64,000 nt of DNA from contig NZ_JACCCU010000001.1 of assembly GCF_013410875.1 (NCBI RefSeq), positions 2,356,001-2,420,000 on the forward strand, given 5' to 3'. Shown here piece by piece: positions 45,671 through 55,538 of this stretch; the first letter of the stretch is position 1, and the number at the start of each line of letters is the position of its first letter. The notes beneath the pieces were generated by a model that was not told where the DNA came from, searched no databases, and worked only from the letters and a program-made list of their open reading frames with translations. The DNA comes from Tunturiibacter empetritectus (lineage in GTDB: Bacteria > Acidobacteriota > Terriglobia > Terriglobales > Acidobacteriaceae). A program made the position numbers and the translations under genes.

Positions 45671-46795
45671 ATGCCGCTTTCAAAGACCCCTCATCAAATC
45701 GAAGGCCTTCAGATATGGCGGGCGATTGCCGTCATTCTGGTGGCTGCGCTCCATCTGATGCAGGTGATGGGCGGAAGCGGTAGTTTGACGATGGTGCGAT
45801 TTGGAAATCTTGGAATGTTCGGCGTTGACATTTTTTTTGTCATCAGCGGATTTATTTTAGGACTGACCGCGTTGAGAGCTGCATCGGGAGATGCTCGATT
45901 CGAGTCACTCCACTTCATCTCCCGGCGCATCCTGCGAATCCTGCCGATCTACTGGATCGTTATTCTCTTCCCTTTGACTCGATGGCTTCGTTCGAGTGAG
46001 GTGTCTGGATTCACGTTCCTGGACTTCTGGTTTCTGCTCCCGGGCCTCTCTTATCCACGGATCCATTTGATCATTGGTCTGGCGTGGACGCTGATCTTCG
46101 AGATGTTCTTCTATTACGTCCTGACTGTGTTTCTGCGGATCACTCTACGAGATGCGGTTCGGAATACGATCGCAGCGCTGGTTCTTCTGGTGGTGGCTGG
46201 GCAGTTTCTGGGCATCCGTCGATCGGGGCTTGTGATTGTCATGAATCCAATTCTGCTTGAGTTTGTGATGGGAAATATTACGGCACTTGGGTTTCAGAGA
46301 TTCGCAAGACAGCGCAAGGCGGGTGTCGCGATGCTGGTTGCAGGAGTAATTGCGGCAGGACTGGTGACTTTCTACACTACGACGAACGTCGCACTGGAAC
46401 AGAACGTCCTGCTGGGGGTAGGTATGCTTCTGCGCGTGGGGACGTGGGGGATTGCAGCGTGGTTGCTGGTTAGCGGAGTGGTTTTCTGGGGGCCGCAGGT
46501 GAGGTCCCGGCTTGGCAAGATGCTGGTCGCTATTGGGGATGGATCTTATTCGATCTATTTAACATCTGCGATTTCTACCGAGATGATCTCGCGACTCATG
46601 GCCAGGATTCCGATAGAGCTCCTGAGGAGCGGTCCCCTTGTCTTGAGAGAAGGGATCGCATTGGTGTGCGTAATTCTGACGGGTATGGTCTGTTTTTGGT
46701 TCGTGGAAACGCCCCTACTTAGGTGGTTGAATGGCCGATACAAGTTGATCTCCGGTCGACGACGAGTATTGCCGGCCCCTGTCATCGGAATCTGA
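45671..46795 (+). CDS. Acyltransferase family 3 membrane protein (OafA-like)
   Basis: 374 residues from the ATG at 45671; the open frame extends upstream to 45581 but that part is not conserved. About ten hydrophobic helices. Conserved points: GLQIWRAIAVILVAALHLM with the catalytic-type His, GMFGVDIFFVISGFILG, SRRILRILPIYW and a C-terminal GDGSYSIYLTSA. It would transfer acyl groups (usually acetyl or succinyl) to extracytoplasmic sugars. It is not beside polysaccharide genes, but a GT2 follows on the other strand. Confidence 0.88.
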   Translation: MPLSKTPHQIEGLQIWRAIAVILVAALHLMQVMGGSGSLTMVRFGNLGMFGVDIFFVISGFILGLTALRAASGDARFESLHFISRRILRILPIYWIVILFPLTRWLRSSEVSGFTFLDFWFLLPGLSYPRIHLIIGLAWTLIFEMFFYYVLTVFLRITLRDAVRNTIAALVLLVVAGQFLGIRRSGLVIVMNPILLEFVMGNITALGFQRFARQRKAGVAMLVAGVIAAGLVTFYTTTNVALEQNVLLGVGMLLRVGTWGIAAWLLVSGVVFWGPQVRSRLGKMLVAIGDGSYSIYLTSAISTEMISRLMARIPIELLRSGPLVLREGIALVCVILTGMVCFWFVETPLLRWLNGRYKLISGRRRVLPAPVIGI

Positions 46796-46826
46796 TAGGG
46801 GGCGTGCTTGTCTTGAACGACGCGGA

Positions 46827-47801
46827 TTACTGGATCAGGCTCTCTTCGGAGCGGAGGCGGAGGATGCGGTCTACGGCGTAGGGTGCGCGGTGGGCGGCTG
46901 TGTGAAAGTGGCGAACCTGGAGTTCTCCAAGCAGACCGATGCCCATCATTTGAATTCCGGCGAGGATCAGAACTCCGGCGATGACGAAGAGCGGGCCGTG
47001 GAGGCTCATGATGTGCTGGCCGGTGACGATCTTGAGGATGAGAAGCCACGCAGACATACCGAAGCCAGCAACCACGCCGAAGGCTCCGATAGTTCCGAAG
47101 AAGTGCAGAGGCCGCGTCATATAGCGGAGCAGGAAGCGGATGGTGAGGAGGTCGAAGAAGACGCGGAAGGTGCGGGAGATGCCGTAGTGGCTCTCACCGA
47201 ACTCGCGTGCGGGATTAGAGATGGGAATCTCGCAGATGCTGGCGCCATACCAGGAGGCGAGGGCGGGGATGAACCGATGCATCTCACCGTAGAGGGGGAT
47301 GTTCTGGATGACCTCGCGGCGGTAGGCCTTGAAGGTGGTGCCGAAGTCGTGGATGTCGACGCCGCTGAGCGCGGCCATGAGCCAGTTTGCGGCGCGTGAG
47401 GGGATGCGGCGCATGATGAAGTTGTCGCCGCGCTGGGAGCGCCAGCCACTTACTACGTCGTAGCCTTCTTCCAGTTTTGCGAGGAAGCCGGGAATCTCAT
47501 CGGGGTCGTGCTGGAGGTCGCCGTCCATGGCGAGGATGAAGTCGCCCTGGGCGTGGTCAAAGCCGGCGGCAAGGGCCGAGGTCTGGCCAAAGTTGCGGCG
47601 GAGCTTGATGACCAGTACGCGGCTGTCTACCGCAGCGATCTCTTCGAGCAACCTGTAGGTGCGATCGCGGGAGCCGTCGTCGACAAAGACCAGTTCAAAG
47701 GTCTCGTTGACGTGCTCCATGACGGCCTTCAGGCGATCGTAGAGTGTGGTGACATTCTCTTCCTCGTTATGGAAGGGGACGACGATGGAATACTTCGGCA
47801 C
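46827..47801 (-). CDS. Family 2 glycosyltransferase with C-terminal membrane anchor
   Basis: 324 residues. The GT-A part has YSIVVPFHNEEENV, FVDDGSRDRTYRLL, AAGFDHAQGDFILAMDGDLQHDPDEIP and VVSGWRSQRGDN. Two hydrophobic helices at about 235-300 anchor it in the membrane. Layout matches polyprenyl-phosphate mannose/glucose synthases (DPM1/ArnC/GtrB-like). The likely reaction is sugar transfer from a nucleotide sugar to undecaprenyl phosphate. There is no partner flippase nearby. Confidence 0.88.
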   Translation of the reverse strand: MPKYSIVVPFHNEEENVTTLYDRLKAVMEHVNETFELVFVDDGSRDRTYRLLEEIAAVDSRVLVIKLRRNFGQTSALAAGFDHAQGDFILAMDGDLQHDPDEIPGFLAKLEEGYDVVSGWRSQRGDNFIMRRIPSRAANWLMAALSGVDIHDFGTTFKAYRREVIQNIPLYGEMHRFIPALASWYGASICEIPISNPAREFGESHYGISRTFRVFFDLLTIRFLLRYMTRPLHFFGTIGAFGVVAGFGMSAWLLILKIVTGQHIMSLHGPLFVIAGVLILAGIQMMGIGLLGELQVRHFHTAAHRAPYAVDRILRLRSEESLIQ

Positions 47802-47925
47802 TTTATGATGATACTCCCGGGGTTGCGTTCTTTGGATGCCGATCGGAGGACAAAAGATTTGAATCTACCAGTTTTTTTTGTCGATGGGCGCCGAGAACGA
47901 AGGCCTACAAATGTCCAGGAACGGC

Positions 47926-48264
47926 TTAAAAACGAAAGTTCAAGACGTAATCCATATTTTGCGGCTTGCCTAGAAAGGAGCCGGCGACAAACTCGGCCTG
48001 TTGGGCAGCGGCGGTGGCGGCATCGGCCAGCGTGGCATCATCCCCAATCTCTACTCGGATGTCGCCTACTTTGCCGTCCTCGAGGACATCGACGATGAGA
48101 CGGACTTGGCCGTGGGTTCTGTGGCAGGGCTTCCCTGCCCTGCAATCCGGGGGTGGCATGCTGATCAGCCTGGGCGGTGTGATCGAGGGTCTGCTTTGGG
48201 CGTGCAGCTGCAGGAGCACGGGCGCTCCGAGAAAAAGCGGAAGAAGGGCCCAGACTGTACGCAT
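47926..48264 (-). CDS. Small secreted protein with TonB C-terminal-like domain
   Basis: 112 residues with a signal peptide (LHA-QS, about residue 23). After a Pro-rich linker and a CRAGKPC pair of cysteines, the remaining 60 residues (VRLIVDVLEDGKVGDIRVEIGDDATLADAATAAAQQAEF) follow the TonB C-terminal pattern, ending in YVLNFRF. No N-terminal membrane anchor or long Pro-Lys spacer, so it is unlikely to be an energy transducer. Such isolated domains are common in acidobacteria. Confidence 0.65.
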   Translation of the reverse strand: MRTVWALLPLFLGAPVLLQLHAQSRPSITPPRLISMPPPDCRAGKPCHRTHGQVRLIVDVLEDGKVGDIRVEIGDDATLADAATAAAQQAEFVAGSFLGKPQNMDYVLNFRF

Positions 48265-48351
48265 AAGCTAAATACTCTCACGAGTTGGTGAGGGCGTAAC
48301 CTCAATCTTTTTTGCGATTCGGGCTTGCTTCGCATCGGGCGATGATCTTGC

Positions 48352-49137
48352 TTAAACGGTGATTACACGGACCTGCTTTCGCTGGAAGGCTTCAACGAGT
48401 TCGGGGTCGACGCTGTCGTCGGTGATGATGGTGTGCAGGTCGCTTGTGGCGCAGACTTTGACCGAGGTGAAGATGCCGAGTTTACTGGCGTCCGCGACGG
48501 CGATGACCTGCTTGGAATGTCTGACCATCTCGCCTAGAACCAGCGCTTCGTCGGATTCGATGACGGTCAGACCGTGGTCGGGGTGAATTCCGCATGCGCC
48601 CATGAAGACCTTGTCGAAGAAGAGCCGCTGCAGGGAGTCGAAGGCGGTTGCGCCGACCATGGAGAACGCGCCGGGCCAGCGGATGGAGCCTCCAGTGAGG
48701 GTGACGCGGGCGTTGGGGAGGCTGGAGAACTCCATGCCGATATTGACCGCGTTGGTGACGATGTGGATGCCCTCGCGATGGCGGAGGCTGCGGGCTACCT
48801 GGGTGGTGGTGGTGCCGGGTGAGAGCGCGATGGTGTCGCCTTCGTTGACCATCTCGGCGGCGGCGATGGCGATTCGCCGTTTCTCGTTCGCGAAACGCTC
48901 TTCGCGCAGAGGAAAGGCGGCATCGAACCGGAATGGCTCGTAGGTCATCTTTCCGGCCAGCTCGACGCCGCCGTGGGTGCGGTTTACCAGGCCGCGCTGG
49001 GCCAGTTTGATGAGGTCCCGGCGGACGCTGGCCGGAGAGGCGTCGATGGTAACGGCCAAGTCTTCAACGCAGCTTTGGCCCTTCTGCAGCAGGAGATGAA
49101 GTATCTGGTTTGCGCGATCCTGGGTCTTCTGGGCCAT
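48352..49137 (-). CDS. DeoR/GlpR-type transcriptional regulator (AgaR-like)
   Basis: 261 residues. The N-terminal HTH is at about 5-55 (VEDLAVTIDASPASVRRDLIKL then GLVNRTHGG), followed by the DeoR sugar-phosphate sensor domain with IALSPGTTTTQVARSL, FDKVFMGACGI and SKLGIFTSVKVC. Family members repress carbohydrate genes and are released by phosphorylated sugars. It is divergent from an Oar-type receptor, with a BadF kinase and cutC beyond, so these are plausible targets. The shared intergenic region is AT-rich. Confidence 0.9.
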   Translation of the reverse strand: MAQKTQDRANQILHLLLQKGQSCVEDLAVTIDASPASVRRDLIKLAQRGLVNRTHGGVELAGKMTYEPFRFDAAFPLREERFANEKRRIAIAAAEMVNEGDTIALSPGTTTTQVARSLRHREGIHIVTNAVNIGMEFSSLPNARVTLTGGSIRWPGAFSMVGATAFDSLQRLFFDKVFMGACGIHPDHGLTVIESDEALVLGEMVRHSKQVIAVADASKLGIFTSVKVCATSDLHTIITDDSVDPELVEAFQRKQVRVITV

Positions 49138-49228
49138 GTCTCGTCCATTCTAATCACGCTTAAGTCTGCAGACGGGCTGGATTTCGGCAGATTGGTGCTT
49201 TCATTTTGAGTATATGAACTGATTTTCT

Positions 49229-49239
49229 TCAGAATTATG
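49229..49239 (-). promoter_or_regulatory. Candidate DeoR-family operator, shared with the badF-cutC gap
   Basis: The reverse complement of this 11-base site is CATAATTCTGA, which also occurs at 54074-54084 ahead of cutC. Together with TTTCATTTT nearby it resembles the AgaR-type CTTTCATTTT-like repeats. The link to the adjacent regulator is inferred. Confidence 0.3.
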
Positions 49240-49249
49240 AAAAGTAATG

Positions 49250-49279
49250 TTGACAAATGTTTCCATAGATTTCTATTCT
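49250..49279 (+). promoter_or_regulatory. Promoter of the Oar-type receptor
   Basis: A perfect -35 TTGACA (49250-49255), 18-base spacer and -10 TATTCT (49274-49279). The region between it and the DeoR gene is AT-rich. Confidence 0.55.
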
Positions 49280-49393
49280 CTAGCAACAATTTGATTCTTC
49301 CTGACCGCAATGAACGGATCTTCGGCCTCAGATAGCCGTTGTCCGCTGCGCGGATCCCTCCCATGTCCTACAGACACCCTGGAGTTGTTCAAA

Positions 49394-52300
49394 ATGATGA
49401 AAGCAGCGCAAAAGATGAAATTTCTCAAATGTATCTCCGGGGCCGTGATCGTTATGGCCGCGCTGTTCTGTACGCAAAGCCTGCTAGCTCAGACCGTCAC
49501 TGGGACGATCACTGGCGTGATAACGGACCCGAGCGGCGCCGTCATTGCCGGGGCGAGCATTGTGGCGCACAACACGGATACGGGTGTGGACTCGAGTGTG
49601 ACAACAAATTCGGCTGGGCTGTATCGAGTTCAGTTTCTGCCGATCGGCCGCTATGAGGTATTGGTTGATGCGAAGGGCTTCAATAAAGAGACGATCCCGG
49701 CGTTTCAGCTCGAGGTCCTGCAGACGGTCACCTTCAACGTCAAGCTGTCGCTGGGAGCTTCTTCGGAGGTGGTGAATGTGTCTGAGGCGGCTCCGATTCT
49801 GAACACCAATGACGCTACGCTGAGCGGAACCTTCACCACGAATACGATTGAGAACTTTCCCCTGAACGGCCTCGACTTCTCCGCGCTGACGCTTTATGTG
49901 CCAGGTGCTGTGAGCAGCGTAGGAACCTCGGGCACGACCGGCATCGAGCGCAGCACCTTCTACACCGACTCGGTGAATCTCAACGGGAATCGCGCTCAGG
50001 CGAATAACTACACGCTCGACGGCATCGATCTCAACGAGAGCTTTAATAATCTGATCGCTTACAGTCCTGCGCCGGAGTCGCTGCAGGAGCTTAAGGTAAT
50101 TACCGCAAACTCCCCTGCGGACTACGGCAACGTCAATGGAGCGGGCGTGATCAGCGTGCTGAAGAGCGGAACCAATCAGTTCCATGGCTCGGCTTATGGT
50201 TACGTTCAGGACTCCAAGACCAACGCGAACTCCTGGACGAACAATCACGCGACGCGGGATCAGATTATCCCGATCAATCCGTTCACCCAGTCTCAGTTTG
50301 GGGGCACCCTGGGTGGTCCCATCAAGCGCGATAAACTCTTCTTCTTCGTCGACTACCTTGGATCACGCCGGCATAGCGGAGGCCTCTCCCGAAATAGCGT
50401 CTTCACCCAGGCCATGCGGAACGGGGACTTCTCCGCGCTTCTGGCCAATGGCGGTACGCAGCTCTACGATCCGGAGAACAACTTCGCACCTTACGTCGGG
50501 AACCAAGGTATACCGATCGTGAATCCAGTTGCAAAGTATCTCTTCGCTCATCCGAATCTCTACCCGCTTCCCAATACGACTCCTTCGGACGGCATCATCA
50601 ACAACGACCTTACGGGACCGTCAAGGACCTACCAGGCCAACAACCAGGGTGACATCAAGATCGAGTACGATCCGCGCTCTTCGGACAAGATTACGGGATT
50701 CTTTTCCATCTCCACGGCCTACGATGGTTCGACTTCGGTTCTGCCGATCTCCTTCCCCGGAACCAGCGTCTACCCCACTAAGGTGACGGGCGCGAACTGG
50801 GTCCACATCTTCTCGCCGGCGATCGTGAACTCGGCGCGTATCGGTTATACCCGCGTCAGCTGGAGTAAAGGCTTGCCGGTCGACACGACGGGTGTGTTCG
50901 GGACTAACGGCAATGCTGTTGTTGGCATTACGTTTCCCAATCAGGCTTACCAAGGGTTCACAGCCCAGGGTCTTTCAGGTAACAACGACGCGGGGTTCAC
51001 TACTCTCGGAAACAATGCGAGCAACAATGGCAGTCTTGTCGACAACACCTACAGCTACATCGACAACCTTACCTGGCAGCGCGGAAGGCATACGCTCAGT
51101 CTTGGCGTTCAAGCCATCCGGTATCAGAATAACTATCCGACCAGCAACAACAATGGCTTTTTGGGTTCACTTGGCTACACCGGATCCTTCACCAGTAATC
51201 CCTCTTCAACAAACCCTGCCGGTCTCGGTGGCTACAGCGGTGCGGACTTTGTACTCGATCGTGTGAGTTCAGCGTCGGCCACCCTGGCCAGCGTGAATGT
51301 TGGACAGAGACAGTGGCGCGCTGCCGGGTATATCAACGACGACTTCAAGGCGCTGCCTAATCTCACACTAAATATCGGTCTGCGTTACGAGTACGACCAG
51401 CCGTGGGTGGAGTCCAATGACAAGACCGGCAATATCGATGTTGCAACGGGCCAGGTGATCTACGCCGGCCATATTCCGGCCGGTGCACCAGCTGGTTCAG
51501 GATTGTGCAGCAACCATGCCTGCTACGACGCCAACTACCGGCAACTGACTCCGCGACTCGGGTTCGCCTACCAGGCAAACGACCGCTTCGTCGTTCGCGG
51601 TGGATACGGCGCGACCAGCTTCTTTGAGGGCAACTCTTCCAACCAGCGTCTCACCTCCATCACTCCCTTTATCCAGGCCGTCAATGTCAACGTCGTCACG
51701 CCGACGCCCGGGAATCCAGGTAGCCCGCGTACCGCAGAGCAGGGTTTCGCCAGCGGCACGGTCGCCTTTGGCGGTACCTTCAACGTCTACCCGAAGGACA
51801 TTCAGCCTGCCTATGTTCAGGAGTGGAACCTCACCCTTGAATACGCTGTGAGCCGTACTCTGTCGCTTCAGGTCGGATATCTTGGCGAACAGGGACAGCA
51901 CATCGAAGACTACGGAAACCTCAATCAATACCTGGTCAATGGGGATCAGACCACTGCTCCCTACTACAACAATCCTTTCATCGGCATTAACGCCATCGAC
52001 CCTTCGGTGAGCATCGGCTCCGGCTCGCTGCTTATCACCGAGTCTCGTGCAGCGTCGAACTACCAGGCGCTCCAGACGGTGCTTCGTCAGCGCACCAGCC
52101 ACGGACTGGAGTTTACGCTGAACTATACCTACGCTAAGGCGCTGACCAATAGCGCGGGCAACTATCCTGTGAATAGCTCCGGGGCTTCCAACTTCGGACA
52201 GGGCGCGTTTCAAAATTACTACGACAGCGCTGCAGACTGGGGACCGGCAGCCTATGACGTAAAACATAATGTTAGCGGCACAGGAGTCTATGCGCTGCCG

Positions 52301-52873
52301 TTCGGGCGCGGAAAACAATACCTCTCCGGCATCAACCGCTGGGCCGACGAAGCGATCGGGGGATGGAAGCTCTCGGTAGCCGGCGTGGTGTATTCGGGCT
52401 TCCCTGGGACTACCAACGGTCCTGGCAACAACTCGAACAGCTACGGAAATTCGCGCCCGAATCAGTATCGGAAGTTGAAGATCGTTCATCGCAGCATCGA
52501 CAACTGGTTCGGAACCGACCCCTCCGCGATACCTTGTACGACGCCCGGTGTCGACAACGGCGTGTGCGCCTTCGGAGTGCCTGCTCCCAACACCTTTGGC
52601 ACCGCACGGAACGGCAATATCCGCAGTCCGGGGTATCTGAATGTGGACATGTCGGCCTTCAAGGACTTTCACACGTTTCGTGAACAGACTCTTGGCTTCC
52701 GGTTCGATGCGTTCAACGCGTTCAACATCGTCAGCTACGGCAATCCGGGTACGAATATCAACGATGCGGCCAACTTCGGCAATATCTCGAACCAGGGCAC
52801 AGCCAATGGTATTCAACAATCCGTGCGATCTTCAGAAAGACATCTGCAGTTCTCAGCGAACTACCGGTTCTAA
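49394..52873 (+). CDS. Oar-like TonB-dependent receptor with carboxypeptidase-regulatory domain
   Basis: About 1159 residues from ATG 49394 (GGAG upstream). A signal peptide (LLA-QT, about residue 34) leads to an Ig-like CarboxypepD-reg domain (VTGTITGVITDPSGAVIAGA, about 35-115), a plug (about 125-235 with DFSALTLYVPGAVSSVG and NYTLDGIDLNESF) and a very long barrel with GGTLGGPIKRDKLFFFVDY and RTLSLQVGYLGEQGQH. This is the acidobacterial Oar-type family, thought to import oligosaccharides or other polymers. It lacks a clear TonB box, which is typical of this group. Gene order suggests amino-sugar uptake. Confidence 0.88.
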   Translation: MMKAAQKMKFLKCISGAVIVMAALFCTQSLLAQTVTGTITGVITDPSGAVIAGASIVAHNTDTGVDSSVTTNSAGLYRVQFLPIGRYEVLVDAKGFNKETIPAFQLEVLQTVTFNVKLSLGASSEVVNVSEAAPILNTNDATLSGTFTTNTIENFPLNGLDFSALTLYVPGAVSSVGTSGTTGIERSTFYTDSVNLNGNRAQANNYTLDGIDLNESFNNLIAYSPAPESLQELKVITANSPADYGNVNGAGVISVLKSGTNQFHGSAYGYVQDSKTNANSWTNNHATRDQIIPINPFTQSQFGGTLGGPIKRDKLFFFVDYLGSRRHSGGLSRNSVFTQAMRNGDFSALLANGGTQLYDPENNFAPYVGNQGIPIVNPVAKYLFAHPNLYPLPNTTPSDGIINNDLTGPSRTYQANNQGDIKIEYDPRSSDKITGFFSISTAYDGSTSVLPISFPGTSVYPTKVTGANWVHIFSPAIVNSARIGYTRVSWSKGLPVDTTGVFGTNGNAVVGITFPNQAYQGFTAQGLSGNNDAGFTTLGNNASNNGSLVDNTYSYIDNLTWQRGRHTLSLGVQAIRYQNNYPTSNNNGFLGSLGYTGSFTSNPSSTNPAGLGGYSGADFVLDRVSSASATLASVNVGQRQWRAAGYINDDFKALPNLTLNIGLRYEYDQPWVESNDKTGNIDVATGQVIYAGHIPAGAPAGSGLCSNHACYDANYRQLTPRLGFAYQANDRFVVRGGYGATSFFEGNSSNQRLTSITPFIQAVNVNVVTPTPGNPGSPRTAEQGFASGTVAFGGTFNVYPKDIQPAYVQEWNLTLEYAVSRTLSLQVGYLGEQGQHIEDYGNLNQYLVNGDQTTAPYYNNPFIGINAIDPSVSIGSGSLLITESRAASNYQALQTVLRQRTSHGLEFTLNYTYAKALTNSAGNYPVNSSGASNFGQGAFQNYYDSAADWGPAAYDVKHNVSGTGVYALPFGRGKQYLSGINRWADEAIGGWKLSVAGVVYSGFPGTTNGPGNNSNSYGNSRPNQYRKLKIVHRSIDNWFGTDPSAIPCTTPGVDNGVCAFGVPAPNTFGTARNGNIRSPGYLNVDMSAFKDFHTFREQTLGFRFDAFNAFNIVSYGNPGTNINDAANFGNISNQGTANGIQQSVRSSERHLQFSANYRF

Positions 52874-53072
52874 CGCTACTTTTTATAGAAGCATCAGGCT
52901 GCAGTATGCGTCATGATGACAAGGGCGGGGCTTCGGCTCTGCCCTTGGCTGTTGAGGCACGGCTCTCCTGAGGTCGCCGCACACTTTATTGCGACACTGT
53001 CTCAGGTAGAAACAAATATGCTGTCTTCTGTTGTTACTATTTTTTGAAGTTAGAGAGAGACGAGGAAGACGC

Positions 53073-54014
53073 TTGGCGTTTTATCTGGCACTGGATCTGG
53101 GCGGCACGAAGACGGAGTATGTACTGGCAGATGAGACCCGCGAACTGGCGCGAGTGCGGGGCGGCACCATCAAACGTATGCGCACCGACGCGAATACTGC
53201 GACGCAGAATCTGGATAAGGCACTTGCGGAGTTGACCTCGATAACCGGCGTGTCGATGAGATCGGTCACACGCAGTTGTGTTGGTGCGGCCGGCATCACG
53301 GTGGCGCTGGTGACCGACTGGATACGGAAGGCCTTTGCGAAACGTGTGGGCGGCTCGCTGGTCCTGGTTGGAGATGTGGAGATCGCGCTCGATGCTGCGT
53401 TCTTTGGCGGACCGGGGGTGCTTGTAATGGCAGGCACGGGCTCAAACGTTGCGGGGCGTTTTCTATCGGGGAATCTGACGACTGCCGGAGGTTGGGGACC
53501 GGCGCTGGCCGATCAGGGCTCCGGTAACCGGATCGGGCACCAGGCGCTGCGCGATACCTTTTTTGCTATCGACGAAGGCCGTACGACCACCCTGCTGCCG
53601 ACGATTCTTGAGCTGTGGCAGTTGCCTGATCTCGATTCGCTGATCGGATATGCTAACCAGATCCCTGCTCCGGACTTTACTCGCCTGGCTCCCCTGGTGG
53701 TGAGGTGCGCGGCGGAGGGAGACGCTGTGGCACAGAACGTTCTTCAGCGCGAAGCAGAGGAGCTGGCCCACCTTGCTCACCTGGTCATCGAGCGGCTGCA
53801 GCGTGACGCATCAGAAGGCCGTCCGGGATGGGTTCCCGACCTTGCGTTCACTGGAAGCATCCTTGAACATGTCGCGCCGATTCGCGATGGGATCGTTCAA
53901 GCCCTGCAACGCCGGTACCCTTCTTTGAAGGTTCTGCCCGGCACTGTTGATCCCATCCTGGGTGCGCTGTGGCGGGCTCGGATTGGAGAACTGCTGAAAG
54001 CTGGAGGGGCTTAG
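53073..54014 (+). CDS. BadF/BadG family N-acetylglucosamine kinase-like protein
   Basis: About 313 residues from the TTG at 53073, with GAGGAAG upstream. The ASKHA fold begins FYLALDLGGTKTEYVLAD (phosphate-1), then SCVGAAGITVAL, LVGDVEIALDAAFFGGPGVLVMAGTGSN (phosphate-2 and connect) and GGWGPALADQGSGNRIG. These match eukaryote-type N-acetylglucosamine kinases. It likely phosphorylates an amino sugar imported by the receptor upstream. The gap 52874-53072 has no gene. Confidence 0.83.
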   Translation: MAFYLALDLGGTKTEYVLADETRELARVRGGTIKRMRTDANTATQNLDKALAELTSITGVSMRSVTRSCVGAAGITVALVTDWIRKAFAKRVGGSLVLVGDVEIALDAAFFGGPGVLVMAGTGSNVAGRFLSGNLTTAGGWGPALADQGSGNRIGHQALRDTFFAIDEGRTTTLLPTILELWQLPDLDSLIGYANQIPAPDFTRLAPLVVRCAAEGDAVAQNVLQREAEELAHLAHLVIERLQRDASEGRPGWVPDLAFTGSILEHVAPIRDGIVQALQRRYPSLKVLPGTVDPILGALWRARIGELLKAGGA

Positions 54015-54220
54015 GAGATGCCTAACTGCGACTGGGGTCGAAGGTGACTTTGACCCTCTCGGTCTTTATTTCGCATAATTCTGATCGTTTGACGCTAAAA
54101 TTTCCACTTTATGAATTTATCCTGTATATAAAGAAGGGCTACTCGGTAGAACGCCGTCGCAAGATGGCCGGGCTAGCCTCTGTATAAGGATCAGAAAGCT
54201 CCTGTGGTTCGTGTGAGTTG

Positions 54221-54967
54221 ATGCGCAAGATTATCTTCGAACTTTGTGCTGAGAGTCTTCAGGCTTGTCTCGCCGCGCGCGAAGGCGGGGCTGATCGGAT
54301 TGAACTATGCACTGCCCTCAGCGAAGGCGGGCTTACTCCGAGTCATGGTCTGACACGCGCAGCGGTCCTTCGCAGCGGACTTCCCGTGCATGTTCTCTTG
54401 CGGCCTCGAAGCGGCGACTTCAACTATACGGACGATGAGTTCGCGGTCATGCGGGAGGATCTGCTTCACGCGCGCAGCCTCGGAGCGAGTGGCTTTGTGC
54501 TTGGCATCCTTCGTATGGACGGCACGGTGGACTTGGAGCGGACGCGCGAACTAGTGGAGTTGGCTGCCCCGTTCGAGGTCACCTTTCATCGCGCCTTTGA
54601 TTACACCAACTCGCTGGAGCAGGCCCTGGAAGACGTGATCGCAACCGGCTGCAGACGTGTTCTCACCTCTGGGGGCGAGCCTGATGTGCTGTCGGGAGCG
54701 GACAAGCTGGCGCGGCTGGTGAAAGTTGCTGACGGAAGAATTGATATCGCTGTGGGCGGCGGTCTGCGCGTTAAGGATGCAAAGACCCTGGCTCGAGCGA
54801 CAGGCGCCAGCCACTTTCATGGTTCTCTGCGTCGCAGCGAAGCCGGCAGGATGCAACACGAGCGTCGCTGGGTGCTCGAGGATGCAGATTCGCTCGATGG
54901 CACCTCGCGCTTCGTGGTGGACTCGGCTGATGTGCTGGACATGATCGAGAACCTGCGAAGCGCCTGA
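54221..54967 (+). CDS. cutC: Copper homeostasis protein CutC family
   Basis: 248 residues from ATG 54221 (a TTG at 54218 is adjacent). It is a TIM-barrel with the conserved FELCAESLQACLAAREGGADRIELCTALSEGGLTPS start, HVLLRPRSGDFNYTDDEF, FHRAFD and LTSGG. Despite the name, the biochemical role is unsettled. Next to a GlcNAc-type kinase and a DeoR regulator, a sugar-linked role is plausible. A promoter-like TTGACG and an AT-rich box lie in the 200-bp gap upstream. Confidence 0.9.
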   Translation: MRKIIFELCAESLQACLAAREGGADRIELCTALSEGGLTPSHGLTRAAVLRSGLPVHVLLRPRSGDFNYTDDEFAVMREDLLHARSLGASGFVLGILRMDGTVDLERTRELVELAAPFEVTFHRAFDYTNSLEQALEDVIATGCRRVLTSGGEPDVLSGADKLARLVKVADGRIDIAVGGGLRVKDAKTLARATGASHFHGSLRRSEAGRMQHERRWVLEDADSLDGTSRFVVDSADVLDMIENLRSA

Positions 54968-55008
54968 CTTTCGAAGCGCATTTGATAGTTTGTAATCCGC
55001 GAACGGCT

Positions 55009-55236
55009 TTAGTCCGGGATGCCCTTGGTTTTGCAGATGGGGCAGCTGCCCCTATGCTCGATGAGAATCTCCCTCGCCGCGGCCTGTTCGCGCTTTGCTG
55101 TCTGAAGCCTTGCGGTGCGCACGGCGGCCGGCGACGCGTTTGGAGAAGAGCTCTTTAAATCGTCTTCGGCGGCTAAACGAGTCTTTGTGGCTTCTTCATA
55201 ATGCCGTTCTGTTCTGTAGCACTCGGGGTTTGACAT
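55009..55236 (-). CDS. Small protein with a C-terminal CxxC motif
   Basis: 75 residues, ATG at 55236. Highly charged helix (residues 10-60, Ala/Glu/Arg/Lys-rich) ends in RGSCPICKTKGIPD, a CxxC pair that could bind zinc with a missing second pair. A further Cys lies at residue 6. No ribosome site is obvious. No family recognised; moderate support only from composition and clean start/stop. Confidence 0.45.
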   Translation of the reverse strand: MSNPECYRTERHYEEATKTRLAAEDDLKSSSPNASPAAVRTARLQTAKREQAAAREILIEHRGSCPICKTKGIPD

Positions 55237-55367
55237 GGCAAAAGAACTTTATCAGGCTTCTTTGCGCTTCGTCGTTAGTGGCACAAATTAGATCGCCCTG
55301 CTGCTCTCAATACTCAGAGGACTGCAACGTGTTCTTTTGGCTTTGGCGATAAATTTAGAAGATGGGC

Positions 55368-55444
<77 letters not shown>

Positions 55445-55538
55445 ATTGAAGTTCTCTGGGACTTAAAACAGTGTATGGGAGCGGCGGGCTGGATGCAATG
55501 TGTGGCCGCCTGATATTCGTTTCACCTTCTACAGTAGC

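Noticed and set aside
51497..52819. 440-codon minus-strand open frame over the Oar receptor
   Set aside because: Val/Arg-rich shadow of a long GC-rich gene; the plus-strand frame shows signal peptide, plug and barrel.
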